In this document: positions 1-9,511 of the stretch, one piece after another | Numbering within the stretch: position 1 is the stretch's first letter | Layout of the letters: each line of letters starts with the position of its first letter | Source: Planctomycetales bacterium | Lineage (GTDB): Bacteria > Planctomycetota > Phycisphaerae > SM23-33 | DNA length: 64,000 bases | Assembly: GCA_030612725.1 (NCBI GenBank) | Contig: JAUWNJ010000013.1 | Coordinates: forward strand, 27,990-91,989 | Direction: 5' to 3' | Notes under the pieces: model-generated | What the model was told of the DNA's origin: nothing | The model's database searches: none | The model's input: the letters and a program-made list of their open reading frames with translations, nothing else | Position numbers and translations under genes: made by a program

Positions 1-17
1 ATAATATCGGAAAGAAA

Positions 18-1700
18 TCACGTCAACTTTTCATAAGGCCACATAACGACGCCGCCGTCCATGACGCGGACATTATTGAAACCAGAGGCCTGGAGGATAA
101 TGGCGGCTTCGTATCCGCGAAGCGAAATCTTGCAGAATGCGATGATTTCCTTGTCTTTGGGTAGTTCGTCAATCCGGTTTCGAAGTTCGCCCAGTGGTAT
201 CAGTGTCGAACCTGGCAGGCGGACCTGGTCGTATTCACCCTGGCTTCGGGCGTCGAGAAAGACGAAATCCTTTTTGTCCTGTAGCATTTGATGAACTTCG
301 GCTGCCGGTACGCCGACCATGTACCCGTTGAGTTTATTTTTGACGACGTTTGCAGCGGTGATAATGTTGTCCATTACCGGCGAGAACGGCGGGGCGTAGC
401 ACAAGTCAACATTTGCCAGGTCATCGACAGTCATACCGGCTGTGATTGCCATAGCGGCGACGTTGATTCGCTTATCGCCGTCGCCCGGCCCGGTCGCCTG
501 CGCGCCGAGCAGTTTTCTTGTTTTGCTGTCGGCGACGAGTTTCAGCATTAGCAATTTCGCGTCCGGCATGAAGTGGGCTTTGTCGGGCGCTGGGACCAGA
601 GCGGTTGTTACATTACATCCGAACTCGCGGGCTTCGGCTTCTGTCAAGCCTGTCCTGGCTACGCAGTAGTCGAAGACTTTGCAGACCGTGCTTCCCAGGA
701 CGCCGGGGAAGGCGTCGTTTTCGTTACAGACGTTTATCGCCGCGACGCGTCCCTGTTTGTTCGCGGTCGAGCCGAGTGGAACATAACAAGCCTGGCCCGT
801 AACCATATTGACGCACTCGACGCAGTCGCCGGCAGCGTAGATGTTCGGGTCGGACGTTCGCATGTGCGTATCGACCTTGATAGCACCGGTCTTACCGATT
901 TCCAGCCCCGCATCTTTGGCCAGAGAGACGTTCGGGCGAACGCCGATGGACATGATGACCATATCGGCCGGGATGGGCCCCTTGTCGGTAACTACGGTGG
1001 TAACTTTACCATTTCCCTCGAATGACTCGACCTTTGTACCGGTAAGGACCTTGACTCCGTGCGATTCGAGGTGTTGAGCGACGAGAGCGGCCATTTCTTT
1101 ATCGAGGATGCGGAGTATCTGCGGGAGCATTTCCACGATGGTAACCCGGCAACCCTTTTGTACAAGCGCCTCGGTTACTTCGATACCGATAAGCCCGCCG
1201 CCGACGACGACAACGTCTCGCGCTTTGTCCTCGGCCAGAGTGGTTTTAATGCCTTCGGCGTCCTCGACGCCGTGGAGGGTGAAGATGTTTGACAGGTCCA
1301 CGCCCGGAATCGGCGGTACGACGGGCGTAGCGCCGGTCGCCAGGACGAGTTTGTCGTAGTCCAACCAGGACTCGGCGTCCTTTTCGAGGTCTTTGACGAG
1401 AATACGCCCGCCCTTCTGATCAATCTCTATCGCTTCGGTGCGATTCAGCACGCGGACGTTCTTGACCTTCTGGAAAAAAGTGTGATCACGCAGAACGCCG
1501 ATGGGTGTGCTCATTAGTTCGGCCTGTTCGACTACCACGCCGGAGATGTAGTAAGGTAGGCCACAACCGGCGTAGGAGAGGAATTGACCCTTCTCAACGA
1601 CGGTAACGTCCGCATCAGGCATGAGACGGACAACCTTGGCAGCCACCTTGGACCCAGCGGCTACACCGCCGACAATCACGACTTTCAATGTATCAGACAT
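18..1700 (-). CDS. CoA-disulfide reductase / NAD(P)H oxidoreductase with C-terminal rhodanese domain
   Basis: A 560-residue flavoprotein of the pyridine nucleotide-disulfide oxidoreductase family. The N-terminal FAD site is VVIVGGVAAG (residues 7-16), the single redox cysteine is C46 in YAGCGLPYY, and an NAD(P)H-binding motif VVVVGGGLIG lies near residue 165. The last ~95 residues are a rhodanese domain with active-site loop CKISLR (C523 to R528). This CoADR-rhodanese fusion is known to reduce CoA disulfides, CoA persulfides or polysulfide in the cytoplasm. The start is an ATG preceded by AAGGAAATACGAAC. It is the last gene of a minus-strand run (LmbE, NagB-like, PfkB, then this), but a 139-bp gap with a hairpin separates it from PfkB, so it may have its own promoter. 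The family is clear; the physiological substrate is not. Confidence 0.9.
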   Translation of the reverse strand: MSDTLKVVIVGGVAAGSKVAAKVVRLMPDADVTVVEKGQFLSYAGCGLPYYISGVVVEQAELMSTPIGVLRDHTFFQKVKNVRVLNRTEAIEIDQKGGRILVKDLEKDAESWLDYDKLVLATGATPVVPPIPGVDLSNIFTLHGVEDAEGIKTTLAEDKARDVVVVGGGLIGIEVTEALVQKGCRVTIVEMLPQILRILDKEMAALVAQHLESHGVKVLTGTKVESFEGNGKVTTVVTDKGPIPADMVIMSIGVRPNVSLAKDAGLEIGKTGAIKVDTHMRTSDPNIYAAGDCVECVNMVTGQACYVPLGSTANKQGRVAAINVCNENDAFPGVLGSTVCKVFDYCVARTGLTEAEAREFGCNVTTALVPAPDKAHFMPDAKLLMLKLVADSKTRKLLGAQATGPGDGDKRINVAAMAITAGMTVDDLANVDLCYAPPFSPVMDNIITAANVVKNKLNGYMVGVPAAEVHQMLQDKKDFVFLDARSQGEYDQVRLPGSTLIPLGELRNRIDELPKDKEIIAFCKISLRGYEAAIILQASGFNNVRVMDGGVVMWPYEKLT

Positions 1701-1740
1701 GTTCGTATTTCCTTATAAAATATCCGGTTTCTGTAAAAGG

Positions 1741-1774
1741 CACGGGCGAGACCTGTCTCTTGGAGACGCCCGTG
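1741..1774. terminator. GC-rich hairpin between PfkB kinase and CoADR genes
   Basis: CACGGGCG at 1741-1748 pairs with CGCCCGTG at 1767-1774, with a further GAGAC/GTCTC pairing inside the loop. It lies downstream of the minus-strand kinase gene and could end its transcript, but no clean U-run follows, so it may only be an intergenic palindrome. Confidence 0.4.
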
Positions 1775-1839
1775 TCACGAAATCATTTCGCGCCTGCGTT
1801 GTTCTGGCCCAGGCACACACTTTTTACCGCATCAACCCG

Positions 1840-2988
1840 TCACTTGTCCAGTTTCAATATAACTTTGTGGCGCTGCCATCCCGAATTGATGCGGCTTTGG
1901 ACTTCGTCCCATGACCTGACGCCGCTGGTGGCGTCGGGGCGTTCGACGTTACATGCGCCGACTGCCGCGGCTGTGGTCATCGTCTCTTCCGGGCTTTGAC
2001 CGTGAAGCAGGCCCGCGAGAAATCCTGCAATCGCACAATCGCCCGCTCCGGTGGTGCCGGCCACTTCGACCTTGAAACACGGGACGATCATTTCCCTTCC
2101 GGTCCAGTCGTCAATATCGCCGGGCTTCGCCGCTCCGGTTTTGGCGAGCCTGGTCCGGCTGGCGGTGGTTCGCGCGTACAGACCGGCAGAACCGAGTTTC
2201 AGGACGACAATTGCCGCTCCCATATCAATCAGCCGTTGCGATATTTCGCCCAGCAGGTCGCTGTCCACGAACGGCATTATGTCGGCGTTGAGAGATTGTT
2301 GCGAGAGATGCTCGAATCGTTCACGATCGAGCATGAAAAGGATTTCGTCGATACTGGGGCAGAAGACATCGACGCAGGGTAACACCCGTTCGAGCAGTGT
2401 GGGCCAATTAGCCTGTCCCGCCGCCGAGGCTGGGTCGGGCTTGGCCATATCGAGCGATACGGTCAGGCCTTTTTGCTTTACGCCGAGTAGTAATTTTTCA
2501 AGTTCGCTCCCGTCGTCGATGAACATTCGCCGCATGATGGGGGGGTATCCGAAGTGAAACAGTCTCGCGCCGGTAAGGTTGTCATAGTCTATGTCGTCTG
2601 CGCTGAATGTGTCGTTTGCGCCCGGGCAATGCAGGAAAGCGCGGTCGATGCCGGGCGGGCTTATGACGATGGTGTAAGAGGTGTGCTCGCCCGGAGTTAC
2701 GATCATACCGTCGGCCAGGGCGGTATCGCGGGCGCGAATAATCTCCAGGACGGACGAACCGAATTGATCATCGCCGATTTTTCCCATCAGGCGAGTGTTG
2801 ATACCCAGGCGGTGCAGCGCCAGACCTGTATTGGACACTGCCCCTCCGGTGGCGACGACGGCAGGGCCTATGTTGGTGAGTTTGCCCGGAACGAGAATCG
2901 ATTCGATCCCACTTTCGACGCCGTCCAGCGCGGGAATAATATCGAGGCATATATGCCCCGCTACTACGACTTGTGTCTGTGTGTCCAT
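1840..2988 (-). CDS. PfkB-family carbohydrate kinase
   Basis: A 382-residue ribokinase/PfkB-fold sugar kinase. The N-terminal part carries VVVAGHICLDIIPAL and the glycine-rich segment VATGGAVSNTGLALHRLG. The C-terminal signature TTGAGDCAIAGF contains the catalytic aspartate and the anion hole. It is somewhat longer than typical 300-340-residue members, with an extended middle region. It sits after a NagB-like protein and a LmbE-type deacetylase on the same strand, which suggests phosphorylation of a sugar released by that set. No good Shine-Dalgarno site is visible before the ATG, and a long fold-back repeat starts just upstream. The substrate cannot be assigned. Confidence 0.85.
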   Translation of the reverse strand: MDTQTQVVVAGHICLDIIPALDGVESGIESILVPGKLTNIGPAVVATGGAVSNTGLALHRLGINTRLMGKIGDDQFGSSVLEIIRARDTALADGMIVTPGEHTSYTIVISPPGIDRAFLHCPGANDTFSADDIDYDNLTGARLFHFGYPPIMRRMFIDDGSELEKLLLGVKQKGLTVSLDMAKPDPASAAGQANWPTLLERVLPCVDVFCPSIDEILFMLDRERFEHLSQQSLNADIMPFVDSDLLGEISQRLIDMGAAIVVLKLGSAGLYARTTASRTRLAKTGAAKPGDIDDWTGREMIVPCFKVEVAGTTGAGDCAIAGFLAGLLHGQSPEETMTTAAAVGACNVERPDATSGVRSWDEVQSRINSGWQRHKVILKLDK

Positions 2989-3003
2989 AATTTTTCAGAA
3001 AAT

Positions 3004-3118
3004 AATATTGAATAATGAACAGGGAATGTCGAATTTCGAAGTAAAAAAAGCAGCCCTCAAAGGTGGTTTGTTTCTTTTACTTCGAAATTCAAAATTCCTC
3101 TGTTCAATATTCAACATT
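3004..3118. repeat. Heptamer fold-back element, family A copy 1
   Basis: The left arm (3004-3047) is built of 7-nt units ending in GAA (TATTGAA, TAATGAA, CAGGGAA, TGTCGAA, TTTCGAA). The right arm (3075-3118) is its near-complete reverse complement. The loop contains AAGGTGGTTTGTTTC, shared with the copy at 11571-11687. It fills the gap between the NagB-like gene and the PfkB gene and starts 12 nt after the NagB-like stop codon in the direction of transcription. Confidence 0.85.
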
Positions 3119-3130
3119 CATTTCTATCTG

Positions 3131-4060
3131 CTAATGCATTTCCACGTTCACTTCGCCTATCCCGTCGCGATAGAAATTGAACTGCACGTTCGGATGCAGC
3201 GCCAGAAGCGACATTGGCGTCGAGGCGTCGGGGATTTTTTTGGCGATCATCAGCGTCGTCAACCTCATTCCGAACGGGTTGTCGTGGGTTCCAGCCTGCC
3301 AGATAGAGACTTTTTCAGCCTTTAAAGTCTGCACGGGTCCGACGGTAACGGCCTGGCTTGGTACGAGGTCCAGTTGCCCGCCGCCGGAGGTGCGTGCGTT
3401 CTGCATGATCGTTACCGGGTGCAGATCGACGATTCTCGTGTTCAATTTGAGGTATTCTTCGGGGCTTGGCGGATTGTCCTTGTAGTCGCCCTGGCGTTTC
3501 GGCGGGTCGTTGAACGCCCAGTGTTTGATATCGCCCTGTCCGCCCTGCATCACGGCACAGCGGGGGCCGGTCCAACTTTCGACGTATTCTGTTACGTCGG
3601 CTTTGGGGAAGTGCAGGTTCGCGTCTGGTATTGCCAGTTCGCCCCTGATGTGGTTGAAGCACATTTCCATGTCGGCTTTTGCGAACGAGAGCGGATGGTC
3701 GATGGGCGCTTCTGCCCCGTCGATAATCCATTCGTCCATACCCCAGAAATGGGCGTTCTTGAGCGATAAGTCCATCGCGTTGACCAGCCTGGCCACCAGC
3801 GGCAACTGCTCGGTCGGTCCGATCGGTCCGCAGATGCCGACGGGATTATCGCTCGTTGCCTGTCGCCATGCCTCAATGTACTCCAACGCTTCAGCCAGGT
3901 AAAACTCCGCCAGCGTATCGTAGAACACCACCTTGAAACCCTCACGCGACAGCGAGAGCATATCGTCGGCAGTCAGCCTGGCGGCATCGGTCAGTATCTC
4001 TTTATCGAGAGTGGTATAGTCCCACCAGTCCGGCGCGATTTTACTCAAAGGTCTAGTCAT
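3131..4060 (-). CDS. Glucosamine-6-phosphate deaminase (NagB)-like protein
   Basis: A 309-residue protein of the NagB/6-phosphogluconolactonase fold. GMDEWI matches the LDEY region of NagB, and [14 protein letters not shown] matches the GxGxDGHIAFNEP signature with Asp and His kept. A later [19 protein letters not shown] segment fits the substrate-closing strand. The ATG at 4060 was chosen over an ORF extension to 4243 because AAAGGAGACCGGAAAT lies directly upstream and the extension crosses a palindromic repeat. Its neighbours are a LmbE-type deacetylase and a PfkB kinase, so an amino-sugar role is plausible. It is divergent enough that the substrate may not be GlcN6P itself. Confidence 0.8.
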   Translation of the reverse strand: MTRPLSKIAPDWWDYTTLDKEILTDAARLTADDMLSLSREGFKVVFYDTLAEFYLAEALEYIEAWRQATSDNPVGICGPIGPTEQLPLVARLVNAMDLSLKNAHFWGMDEWIIDGAEAPIDHPLSFAKADMEMCFNHIRGELAIPDANLHFPKADVTEYVESWTGPRCAVMQGGQGDIKHWAFNDPPKRQGDYKDNPPSPEEYLKLNTRIVDLHPVTIMQNARTSGGGQLDLVPSQAVTVGPVQTLKAEKVSIWQAGTHDNPFGMRLTTLMIAKKIPDASTPMSLLALHPNVQFNFYRDGIGEVNVEMH

Positions 4061-4102
4061 ATTTCCGGTCTCCTTTTGCAGGTCTATAAAATCAATAACC
4101 AC

Positions 4103-4215
4103 GGGTGCCATGCTTTCACCCGTAGCGGAGCGAAGGGTGTAAGCATGTCCGCTATACACATTGTGTGCTACATGCCTACCCACTCCGCTTCGCTGCGCGT
4201 GAAGGCATGGCACCC
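4103..4215. repeat. Dispersed fold-back repeat, family C copy 1
   Basis: A ~113-nt imperfect palindrome. GGGTGCCATGC (4103-4113) pairs with GCATGGCACCC (4205-4215), and inner parts such as TTTCACCCGTAGCGGAGCG pair with the CGCTTCGCTGCGCGTGAA side. Its left arm resembles the sequence at 19024-19052 (GGGCGCCATG followed by TCTCGCCCGTAACGAAGTG). It lies between the LmbE gene and the NagB-like gene, upstream of the latter's ribosome-binding site. Confidence 0.7.
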
Positions 4216-4223
4216 CAAAGAGG

Positions 4224-4994
4224 CTAATGTTGAAAAAACACAAGATCGCCCAGCGCCTCGTTGAGCGGGTCGAAATCTTCTGCTGCGAAGCCGAGGTGTG
4301 AATGTCTTATCCATCCCTCGGCGTAATCGAATCGTCCCGACATTTTGCCTACGTTCTTTGACATTTCAACCATCGTATTGAGATAGGAGTCATGCCCCTG
4401 GCTTTCGTCGAGCCATTCTTTCTGGCTTCGATGAGATGCGAGTGCGTCGCGTTTCGTGTCGATGGTCGAGGAGATATTGACGTAAAGGTCGGGTGTAATT
4501 GGTGTTCTGTACTGGTCCCGCAGGCCCCACGGTAGTGCGTGATATAGGGCGGTATCGTCGCTTATGGGCGCGACGGTCGGGTTGGTGGTGAGGTTTCGCA
4601 TGTTCCGGCAGAAGGCCGCCGTTACCGCCAGGCGGGAGACATTGACGTGGTCTTCCATATAATCCTGCGGCGACGGGATGAGCAATACCTCCGGCCTGAC
4701 CTGACGGATGACTGCACAGACCCTGGCGACCAGCGAAGGCGTATAGTAAATCTGGAGGTCATCGACGAGCGGTTCGTGGAATGTTGCTCCGAGGTCTTTG
4801 GCTGCGTTGCGGGCCTCGGTTGCGCGGACTGTAACGACTTCGTCGTAGTCCATAGTGGCTGTACCGCACGAGCCGTTGGCGACGTTCATGTAGTGCAGTT
4901 CATACCCAGCCTCACCCAGCAGGATCAGCGTCCCGGCCATCATCAGTTCGATGTCGTCCGGGTGGGCTGCTATTGCAAAAGCGACTTTGCTCAT
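4224..4994 (-). CDS. PIG-L/LmbE family N-acetylglucosamine deacetylase-like protein
   Basis: A 256-residue zinc deacetylase of the LmbE/PIG-L family. The metal-binding motif AAHPDDIE is close to the N-terminus, and EDHVNVSRL carries the second conserved His. Family members deacetylate GlcNAc-linked small molecules (mycothiol and bacillithiol precursors, GlcNAc-PI). The ATG at 4994 is preceded by GACGGAGAATTCGATT, and the ORF extension to 5051 lacks a site. Being first in a run with NagB-like and PfkB proteins suggests deacetylation as the first step of an amino-sugar pathway. The nearby CoADR makes a low-molecular-weight-thiol role another possibility. Confidence 0.88.
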   Translation of the reverse strand: MSKVAFAIAAHPDDIELMMAGTLILLGEAGYELHYMNVANGSCGTATMDYDEVVTVRATEARNAAKDLGATFHEPLVDDLQIYYTPSLVARVCAVIRQVRPEVLLIPSPQDYMEDHVNVSRLAVTAAFCRNMRNLTTNPTVAPISDDTALYHALPWGLRDQYRTPITPDLYVNISSTIDTKRDALASHRSQKEWLDESQGHDSYLNTMVEMSKNVGKMSGRFDYAEGWIRHSHLGFAAEDFDPLNEALGDLVFFQH

Positions 4995-5122
4995 AATCGA
5001 ATTCTCCGTCTTGCCTGATATTGTCGGTATAATACGGATTCGGGCGTTCATCTGCCAGAGTTTATGGGAATGGAAGTGAAACGAATTATTTCGCGTAGTT
5101 TAGTACGATAACGCGGGCTATT

Positions 5123-5166
5123 AAAAAACAGCGTCGAACTCTCAAAGAAGTTCGGCGCTGTTTTTT
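5123..5166 (-). terminator. Rho-independent terminator, possibly bidirectional
   Basis: AACAGCGTCGAACT and AGTTCGGCGCTGTT form a 14-bp stem with one G-U wobble around an 8-nt loop. Six A on the left and six T on the right give U-runs in both directions. It directly follows the minus-strand gene ending at 5189. Confidence 0.9.
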
Positions 5167-5188
5167 CGATAACCCGACTTGGGATAAT

Positions 5189-6535
5189 CTAATCGACCAG
5201 TCGTTTTTTAGGAACGTGCCCGCTGTAAGCGAGGAAGCGGTTGGTATTGAGCACTGGTATCTGAAGACTTACGGCAGTGGCTTTGACCTGCCTGTAATAG
5301 TCGTATGTCTTCATCCTTTCGCGGTAAATTTTCCACACAGCCGGTGGCGCGTCCTCTGCGGGTTTCTGTGGTCGCGTCGGCTCATCGCCCATGACCACAA
5401 AATCGGTGCTGATGGAAATCTCATCGGCAACCTTTCCGCCGAACCGTTCAATTATCGCGCGAACATGACGGTTGGCGAGCGGGTCGGACCTGCCCGTTCC
5501 GTAGAGGTCAAATTCGCCCTCGACGACGAAATTATAGGTGCGAGTAGAACTGAAAACGAGGTTGACTAGCAGATCGCCTTCGATTATAGGGTCGTTCTTA
5601 TCCTCTGTCTTGGTAATCCTGCATTCGCTGGTAGTCAGGCCGACGTTGACGATTACAATTTTGGCCTTTGGTTTTATCTTCCCGTTTTTGTCTGTGGTTT
5701 TAGTTACGCCGGTCCGCGCCGAAAAGACGCTGAAGGTAAGCCCCGCCGTTACGCGGTCCCTCTCGCCAAGGTTTATATAGCATATCCCCTGATGGAGTAA
5801 GACCTTAGCGACCTTGCCGGATGGCTTGCTCACAAGCCATTCGCCGACGCTACCGGCTTTGCCTTTTACATCGCGGATGATTTTCTGCAACCTGGCAACA
5901 TGGGCGTCGAGTCGCTGAATGTCCATCGCCTTGTTGCCGAGTTCGGCGTCCAGAGAGTCGATTCGCCGGTCACGTTGCTTGAGTATGGCCTTGAACTCTT
6001 CATTCGCCTTATCCACTTCGGCTTTGTAGTTGTCCAGACCTTTCTTGTAAAGTTTCCCTGTAGCGGTCAATTCATCCCGGAGCAATTTATTCTGCTCGTT
6101 CAGCCTCTGCTTAATGTCGCCTATTGACTTTTGTTTTTGGTCGATTTCGTTCCGGAGTTCACTGTGGATTAATTTGCCCTTCTCGATTTGGCTTTTGAGG
6201 TCGGCGGTGTCATTGCTAAGCCCCTCAACTGCCGAGGACAGGCTGCCGTAATCTGTTTTAAGCGAGCTGAGCCTCTGGTTGGCTTCTTCCGTAGCCGCTT
6301 CCGCGCTGACGATTCGCCCCGCTATTTTTTTGACCAAACCGTTAATAACAGTGGTCTTTTTGCTGCTCTCCCCGGCGAGTTTGGAATTTCTCGTCTTTTC
6401 CTCGCCGAGTCCCTTGACGTTTTCGTCGTTGCGGACATAGAACAACACAGCCAGTGTCGTCGATACAAGGAAAAGGAACGCCAGAAGGATTAACACGTAC
6501 GGTGGACCGCCACGTCGTTGCACAACGCGAGCCAT
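5189..6535 (-). CDS. Membrane-anchored coiled-coil protein with C-terminal BRCT-like domain
   Basis: A 448-residue protein not recognised as a named family. The N-terminus MARVVQRRGGPPY is followed by one transmembrane helix (about residues 13-33). A long charged region of roughly 190 residues rich in Glu/Lys/Leu/Asp is probably coiled coil. A small beta-rich segment follows (VLLHQGICYINLGERD). Residues ~334-440 look BRCT-like: FVVEGEFD, RAIIERFGGKVADEI, STDFVVMGDE, then KATAVSLQIPVLNTNRFL, the usual strand, GG turn, strand and helix order. The start has AAGGAGTAAGTCA upstream. It is a single-gene unit followed by a strong terminator. The positive N-terminal residues predict a non-cytoplasmic C-terminus, unexpected for BRCT. 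Confidence 0.75.
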   Translation of the reverse strand: MARVVQRRGGPPYVLILLAFLFLVSTTLAVLFYVRNDENVKGLGEEKTRNSKLAGESSKKTTVINGLVKKIAGRIVSAEAATEEANQRLSSLKTDYGSLSSAVEGLSNDTADLKSQIEKGKLIHSELRNEIDQKQKSIGDIKQRLNEQNKLLRDELTATGKLYKKGLDNYKAEVDKANEEFKAILKQRDRRIDSLDAELGNKAMDIQRLDAHVARLQKIIRDVKGKAGSVGEWLVSKPSGKVAKVLLHQGICYINLGERDRVTAGLTFSVFSARTGVTKTTDKNGKIKPKAKIVIVNVGLTTSECRITKTEDKNDPIIEGDLLVNLVFSSTRTYNFVVEGEFDLYGTGRSDPLANRHVRAIIERFGGKVADEISISTDFVVMGDEPTRPQKPAEDAPPAVWKIYRERMKTYDYYRQVKATAVSLQIPVLNTNRFLAYSGHVPKKRLVD

Positions 6536-6693
6536 TGACTTACTCCTTATAATGCAACCGGTGTTTCGTTTTTAAACCTCTTTACCCGATGCAGTATCCC
6601 CCCTGAACTTCGGCGCGTCAACCATTTTTTCAGGTCGTTTGCATAAAAGGGAGCAGTTGTCCTTCGGTCAGGCTGGAGTAACTCGTGGGGATA

Positions 6694-6755
6694 ATTTCCA
6701 ATTTTCAATCGAAAGAATGTCCGGCTGATTTTCTGTTCAATTGAAAATCGGGAAT
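6694..6755. repeat. Short heptamer fold-back element
   Basis: ATTTCCAATTTTCAATCGAA (6694-6713) and TTCAATTGAAAATCGGGAAT (6736-6755) are inverted copies matching at about 17 of 20 positions, with 7-nt units TTTCCAA/TTTTCAA and TTGAAAA/TCGGGAA. It lies in the divergent gap upstream of polA; nothing else is recognisable in 6536-6802. Confidence 0.6.
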
Positions 6756-6802
6756 TCATATTCGTTGACCGTAGATGTGTGGAACGATAGGCTCTAAGAA
6801 CC

Positions 6803-9511
6803 GTGGGTAGGAATTTTTACATAATTGACGGGCACTGGCAGATATTCCGCGCTTATTATGCTCCGTTTCGGGACCTGAGAAGTCCCGCCGGCGAGCCTAC
6901 CCGCGCGACCTATGTCTTCACCACGATGCTGATGAAACTCATCGCCGAGCAGAAGCCGGACTACCTGGCGGTGGCTATGGACAGCGGGCGCGAGTATCTC
7001 CAGCGAACCCATATTTACCCCGAATACAAAGCCAACCGCGCCGAAGTGCCCGAAGACCTCCCCCCACAGATAGACCGGATTGCACGCATTATCAGGGCAA
7101 TGGGAATCCCTCTGCTTCGGAAAAAAGGAGCCGAAGCCGACGACATCATGGCCACCATCGTCCGCCGATTGGCCGGCGACGATGTCCGGGTCGTAATGGT
7201 CAGCCGGGATAAAGACCTCGAACAACTCATCGGACCCGACGCCGTACTGTTCGATCCGATGAAGGATGAAATTATCGATTCCGCCAGGTTGGAGGAGAAA
7301 AAAGGTTATCCACCAGCCCAGGCCGTCGAGATACAGTCCCTCTGCGGCGATACGTCCGACAATGTCCCCGGCGTTCCGGGAGTCGGACCGAAAACCGCCG
7401 TCAAACTCATCAGGCAATTCGGATCGGCCCAGGCCGTTATCGAGCACGCCGACGAACTGACGCCCAAACTTGCCGAAAACATCCGCACGCACACCGACAC
7501 CATCGCGCTGGCGAAAAAATTAGTAACGCTTGCCGACGATGTGGACATTGAAACTCTCCTGCCTGACTTCGCCTTCAGCGGAATTGACGCCGATACCGTC
7601 CGCCCCATGTTCGACGAACTGGGATTTCGGCGGTTGGTGGAGCAGTTGGAAAGTGCGGACACAGCGTCCCACGGAGCGCAGTCCGTGGGCTTGGCCGAGC
7701 AGACCACGGCGAAGGATTTCGACTATCGTTGTATTGACACAGCCGAAGGGCTGGACGAATTGGTGAAGGAATTGAGGGGTATTTCGTCCCTGGCAGTCGA
7801 TACGGAGACGACTTCTCTGGCGCCCACGCGGGCAAGGCTGGTTGGGATTTCCCTTTCCTGGCAGGCCGGGCGGGCGGTTTATATCCCCGTGGCTGGGCCG
7901 CTGGGAGCAAAGACGCTTCCTGTCGAACTTGTGCGGGAAAAACTCGCCGGCGTTCTCGCCGACCCGAAAATAGAAAAAATCGGGCAGAACCTCAAATACG
8001 ACGCCATCGTCCTGTCCCGTGCGGATATGCCACTGGCAGGGCCTATGTTCGATACGATGTTGGGGGCCTATGTTCTTGATGCCGGGCGAGGTTCTTTCGG
8101 GCTTGACTCGCTGGTGGCAGAGTTTCTCAACCACAAGTGCATCCCGTACAGCGAAGTCGCCGGAAAGGGTAAAAACCAGCGAAAAATGAACGAAATCCCC
8201 GTCGAGCAGGTATCCGTATATGCCGCAGAGGATGCCGACGTAACGCTCCGGCTGAGCGGGAAACTCCGCACCGAACTCGACCACGAAGGGCTGACCGACC
8301 TGTTCGAAAATATCGAAATGGCCCTGATGCCCGTTCTTGCGGATATGGAAACCAACGGTATCCGCGTCGATCCATCCGAGTTGAACCGCCAGAAGATCGA
8401 ATTGTCCAAACAGGCTGACGTGCTGCACGACAGGATAATTGACGTAGCCGGTTGCCGGTTCAATCCCGACTCGCCGAAACAACTGGCGGATATACTGTTC
8501 GAGAAACTCCATCTTCCCGTCGTGAAGCGTAAGAAGACCGGGCCAAGCACCGATTCTTCGGTCCTTACCGAATTGGCGGGTCTGCATGAGTTGCCGCAAC
8601 TTGTCTTGGAATATCGCCAGGTAACGAAGTTGCTCAGCACCTACCTGGTTGGTCTGGGCGAGTGCATCAACCCGAATACGGGGCGTGTGCATACATCCTT
8701 CAACCAAACCGGTACCGCCACGGGCAGGCTGTCGTCTTCGTCCCCGAATCTCCAGAACATTCCTGTCCGGACCGACCTTGGTCGGCGGATTCGGGCCGCT
8801 TTCGTAGCCGATGCCGGAAACGTGCTGATTTCCGTCGATTACAGTCAGGTCGAACTGCGTATCCTCGCACACCTCTGCGGCGACGAGACGATGATTGCGT
8901 CCTTCAATGCCGACGAGGACATTCACCGCACCGTAGCGGCCGAGGTTTTCGGCGTGTCGGTCGATGCCGTTACACCGGAGCAGCGGGCACGGGCCAAGAC
9001 GGTCAATTTCGGTATCATATATGGTCAGACGGCTTTCGGACTGGCGAAGAGTCTTCACATTGGTCGGGTAGAAGCGCAGGAGTTTATCGACTCGTACAGG
9101 GGGCGTTTTCCGCGGATACAGGAATTCCTCGCCGAGTGTGTCGCCCAAACCAAGGCCAATGGGTGGGTCGAAACGCTGGCCGGTCGGCGTCGAAAAATCG
9201 AAGGATTCGACTCGAAGAACCACCAACGGCTCGCATTGGCTGAAAGACTGGCGATTAACTCGGTCGTGCAGGGATCGGCTGCCGACCTTATCAAAATCGC
9301 CATGATTAACCTCCACCGCCGCCTGGCCGACGAAAATCGCCCCGCCAGGATGCTGCTTCAGATACACGACGAACTGCTCTTCGAGACGCCCGCCGAAGCC
9401 GCTGAATCCGACATCGCGATAATCACCGAGGAGATGATCGGCGCGATGCAACTGAAAATCCCTCTGAAAGTGGATGTCGGCGTCGGACCGAACTGGCGGG
9501 ACGCGAAATAA
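6803..9511 (+). CDS. polA: DNA polymerase I
   Basis: A 902-residue family A DNA polymerase used in Okazaki fragment maturation and repair. Residues ~1-290 are the 5'-3' exonuclease (IIDGHWQIFRAYYA, then GDTSDNVPGVPGVGPKTA). The middle is a 3'-5' exonuclease that looks active (VDTETTSL, then YAAEDADVTLRL). The polymerase domain carries FNQTGTATGRLSS, SVDYSQVELRILAH (motif A), RARAKTVNFGIIYG (motif B) and LLQIHDELLFE (motif C). Length and domain order are those of full-length Pol I. The start is GTG at 6803, and no convincing Shine-Dalgarno site precedes it. Large antisense ORFs across this gene are shadows. Confidence 0.97.
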   Translation: MGRNFYIIDGHWQIFRAYYAPFRDLRSPAGEPTRATYVFTTMLMKLIAEQKPDYLAVAMDSGREYLQRTHIYPEYKANRAEVPEDLPPQIDRIARIIRAMGIPLLRKKGAEADDIMATIVRRLAGDDVRVVMVSRDKDLEQLIGPDAVLFDPMKDEIIDSARLEEKKGYPPAQAVEIQSLCGDTSDNVPGVPGVGPKTAVKLIRQFGSAQAVIEHADELTPKLAENIRTHTDTIALAKKLVTLADDVDIETLLPDFAFSGIDADTVRPMFDELGFRRLVEQLESADTASHGAQSVGLAEQTTAKDFDYRCIDTAEGLDELVKELRGISSLAVDTETTSLAPTRARLVGISLSWQAGRAVYIPVAGPLGAKTLPVELVREKLAGVLADPKIEKIGQNLKYDAIVLSRADMPLAGPMFDTMLGAYVLDAGRGSFGLDSLVAEFLNHKCIPYSEVAGKGKNQRKMNEIPVEQVSVYAAEDADVTLRLSGKLRTELDHEGLTDLFENIEMALMPVLADMETNGIRVDPSELNRQKIELSKQADVLHDRIIDVAGCRFNPDSPKQLADILFEKLHLPVVKRKKTGPSTDSSVLTELAGLHELPQLVLEYRQVTKLLSTYLVGLGECINPNTGRVHTSFNQTGTATGRLSSSSPNLQNIPVRTDLGRRIRAAFVADAGNVLISVDYSQVELRILAHLCGDETMIASFNADEDIHRTVAAEVFGVSVDAVTPEQRARAKTVNFGIIYGQTAFGLAKSLHIGRVEAQEFIDSYRGRFPRIQEFLAECVAQTKANGWVETLAGRRRKIEGFDSKNHQRLALAERLAINSVVQGSAADLIKIAMINLHRRLADENRPARMLLQIHDELLFETPAEAAESDIAIITEEMIGAMQLKIPLKVDVGVGPNWRDAK

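Noticed and set aside
6547..6759. 70-codon minus-strand ORF upstream of polA
   Set aside because: It overlaps a fold-back repeat, lacks a ribosome-binding site and shows no protein features.
7520..9451. Large antisense ORF (643 codons) within polA
   Set aside because: It is the mirror of a strongly conserved gene with biased third positions; its protein has no recognisable motifs.
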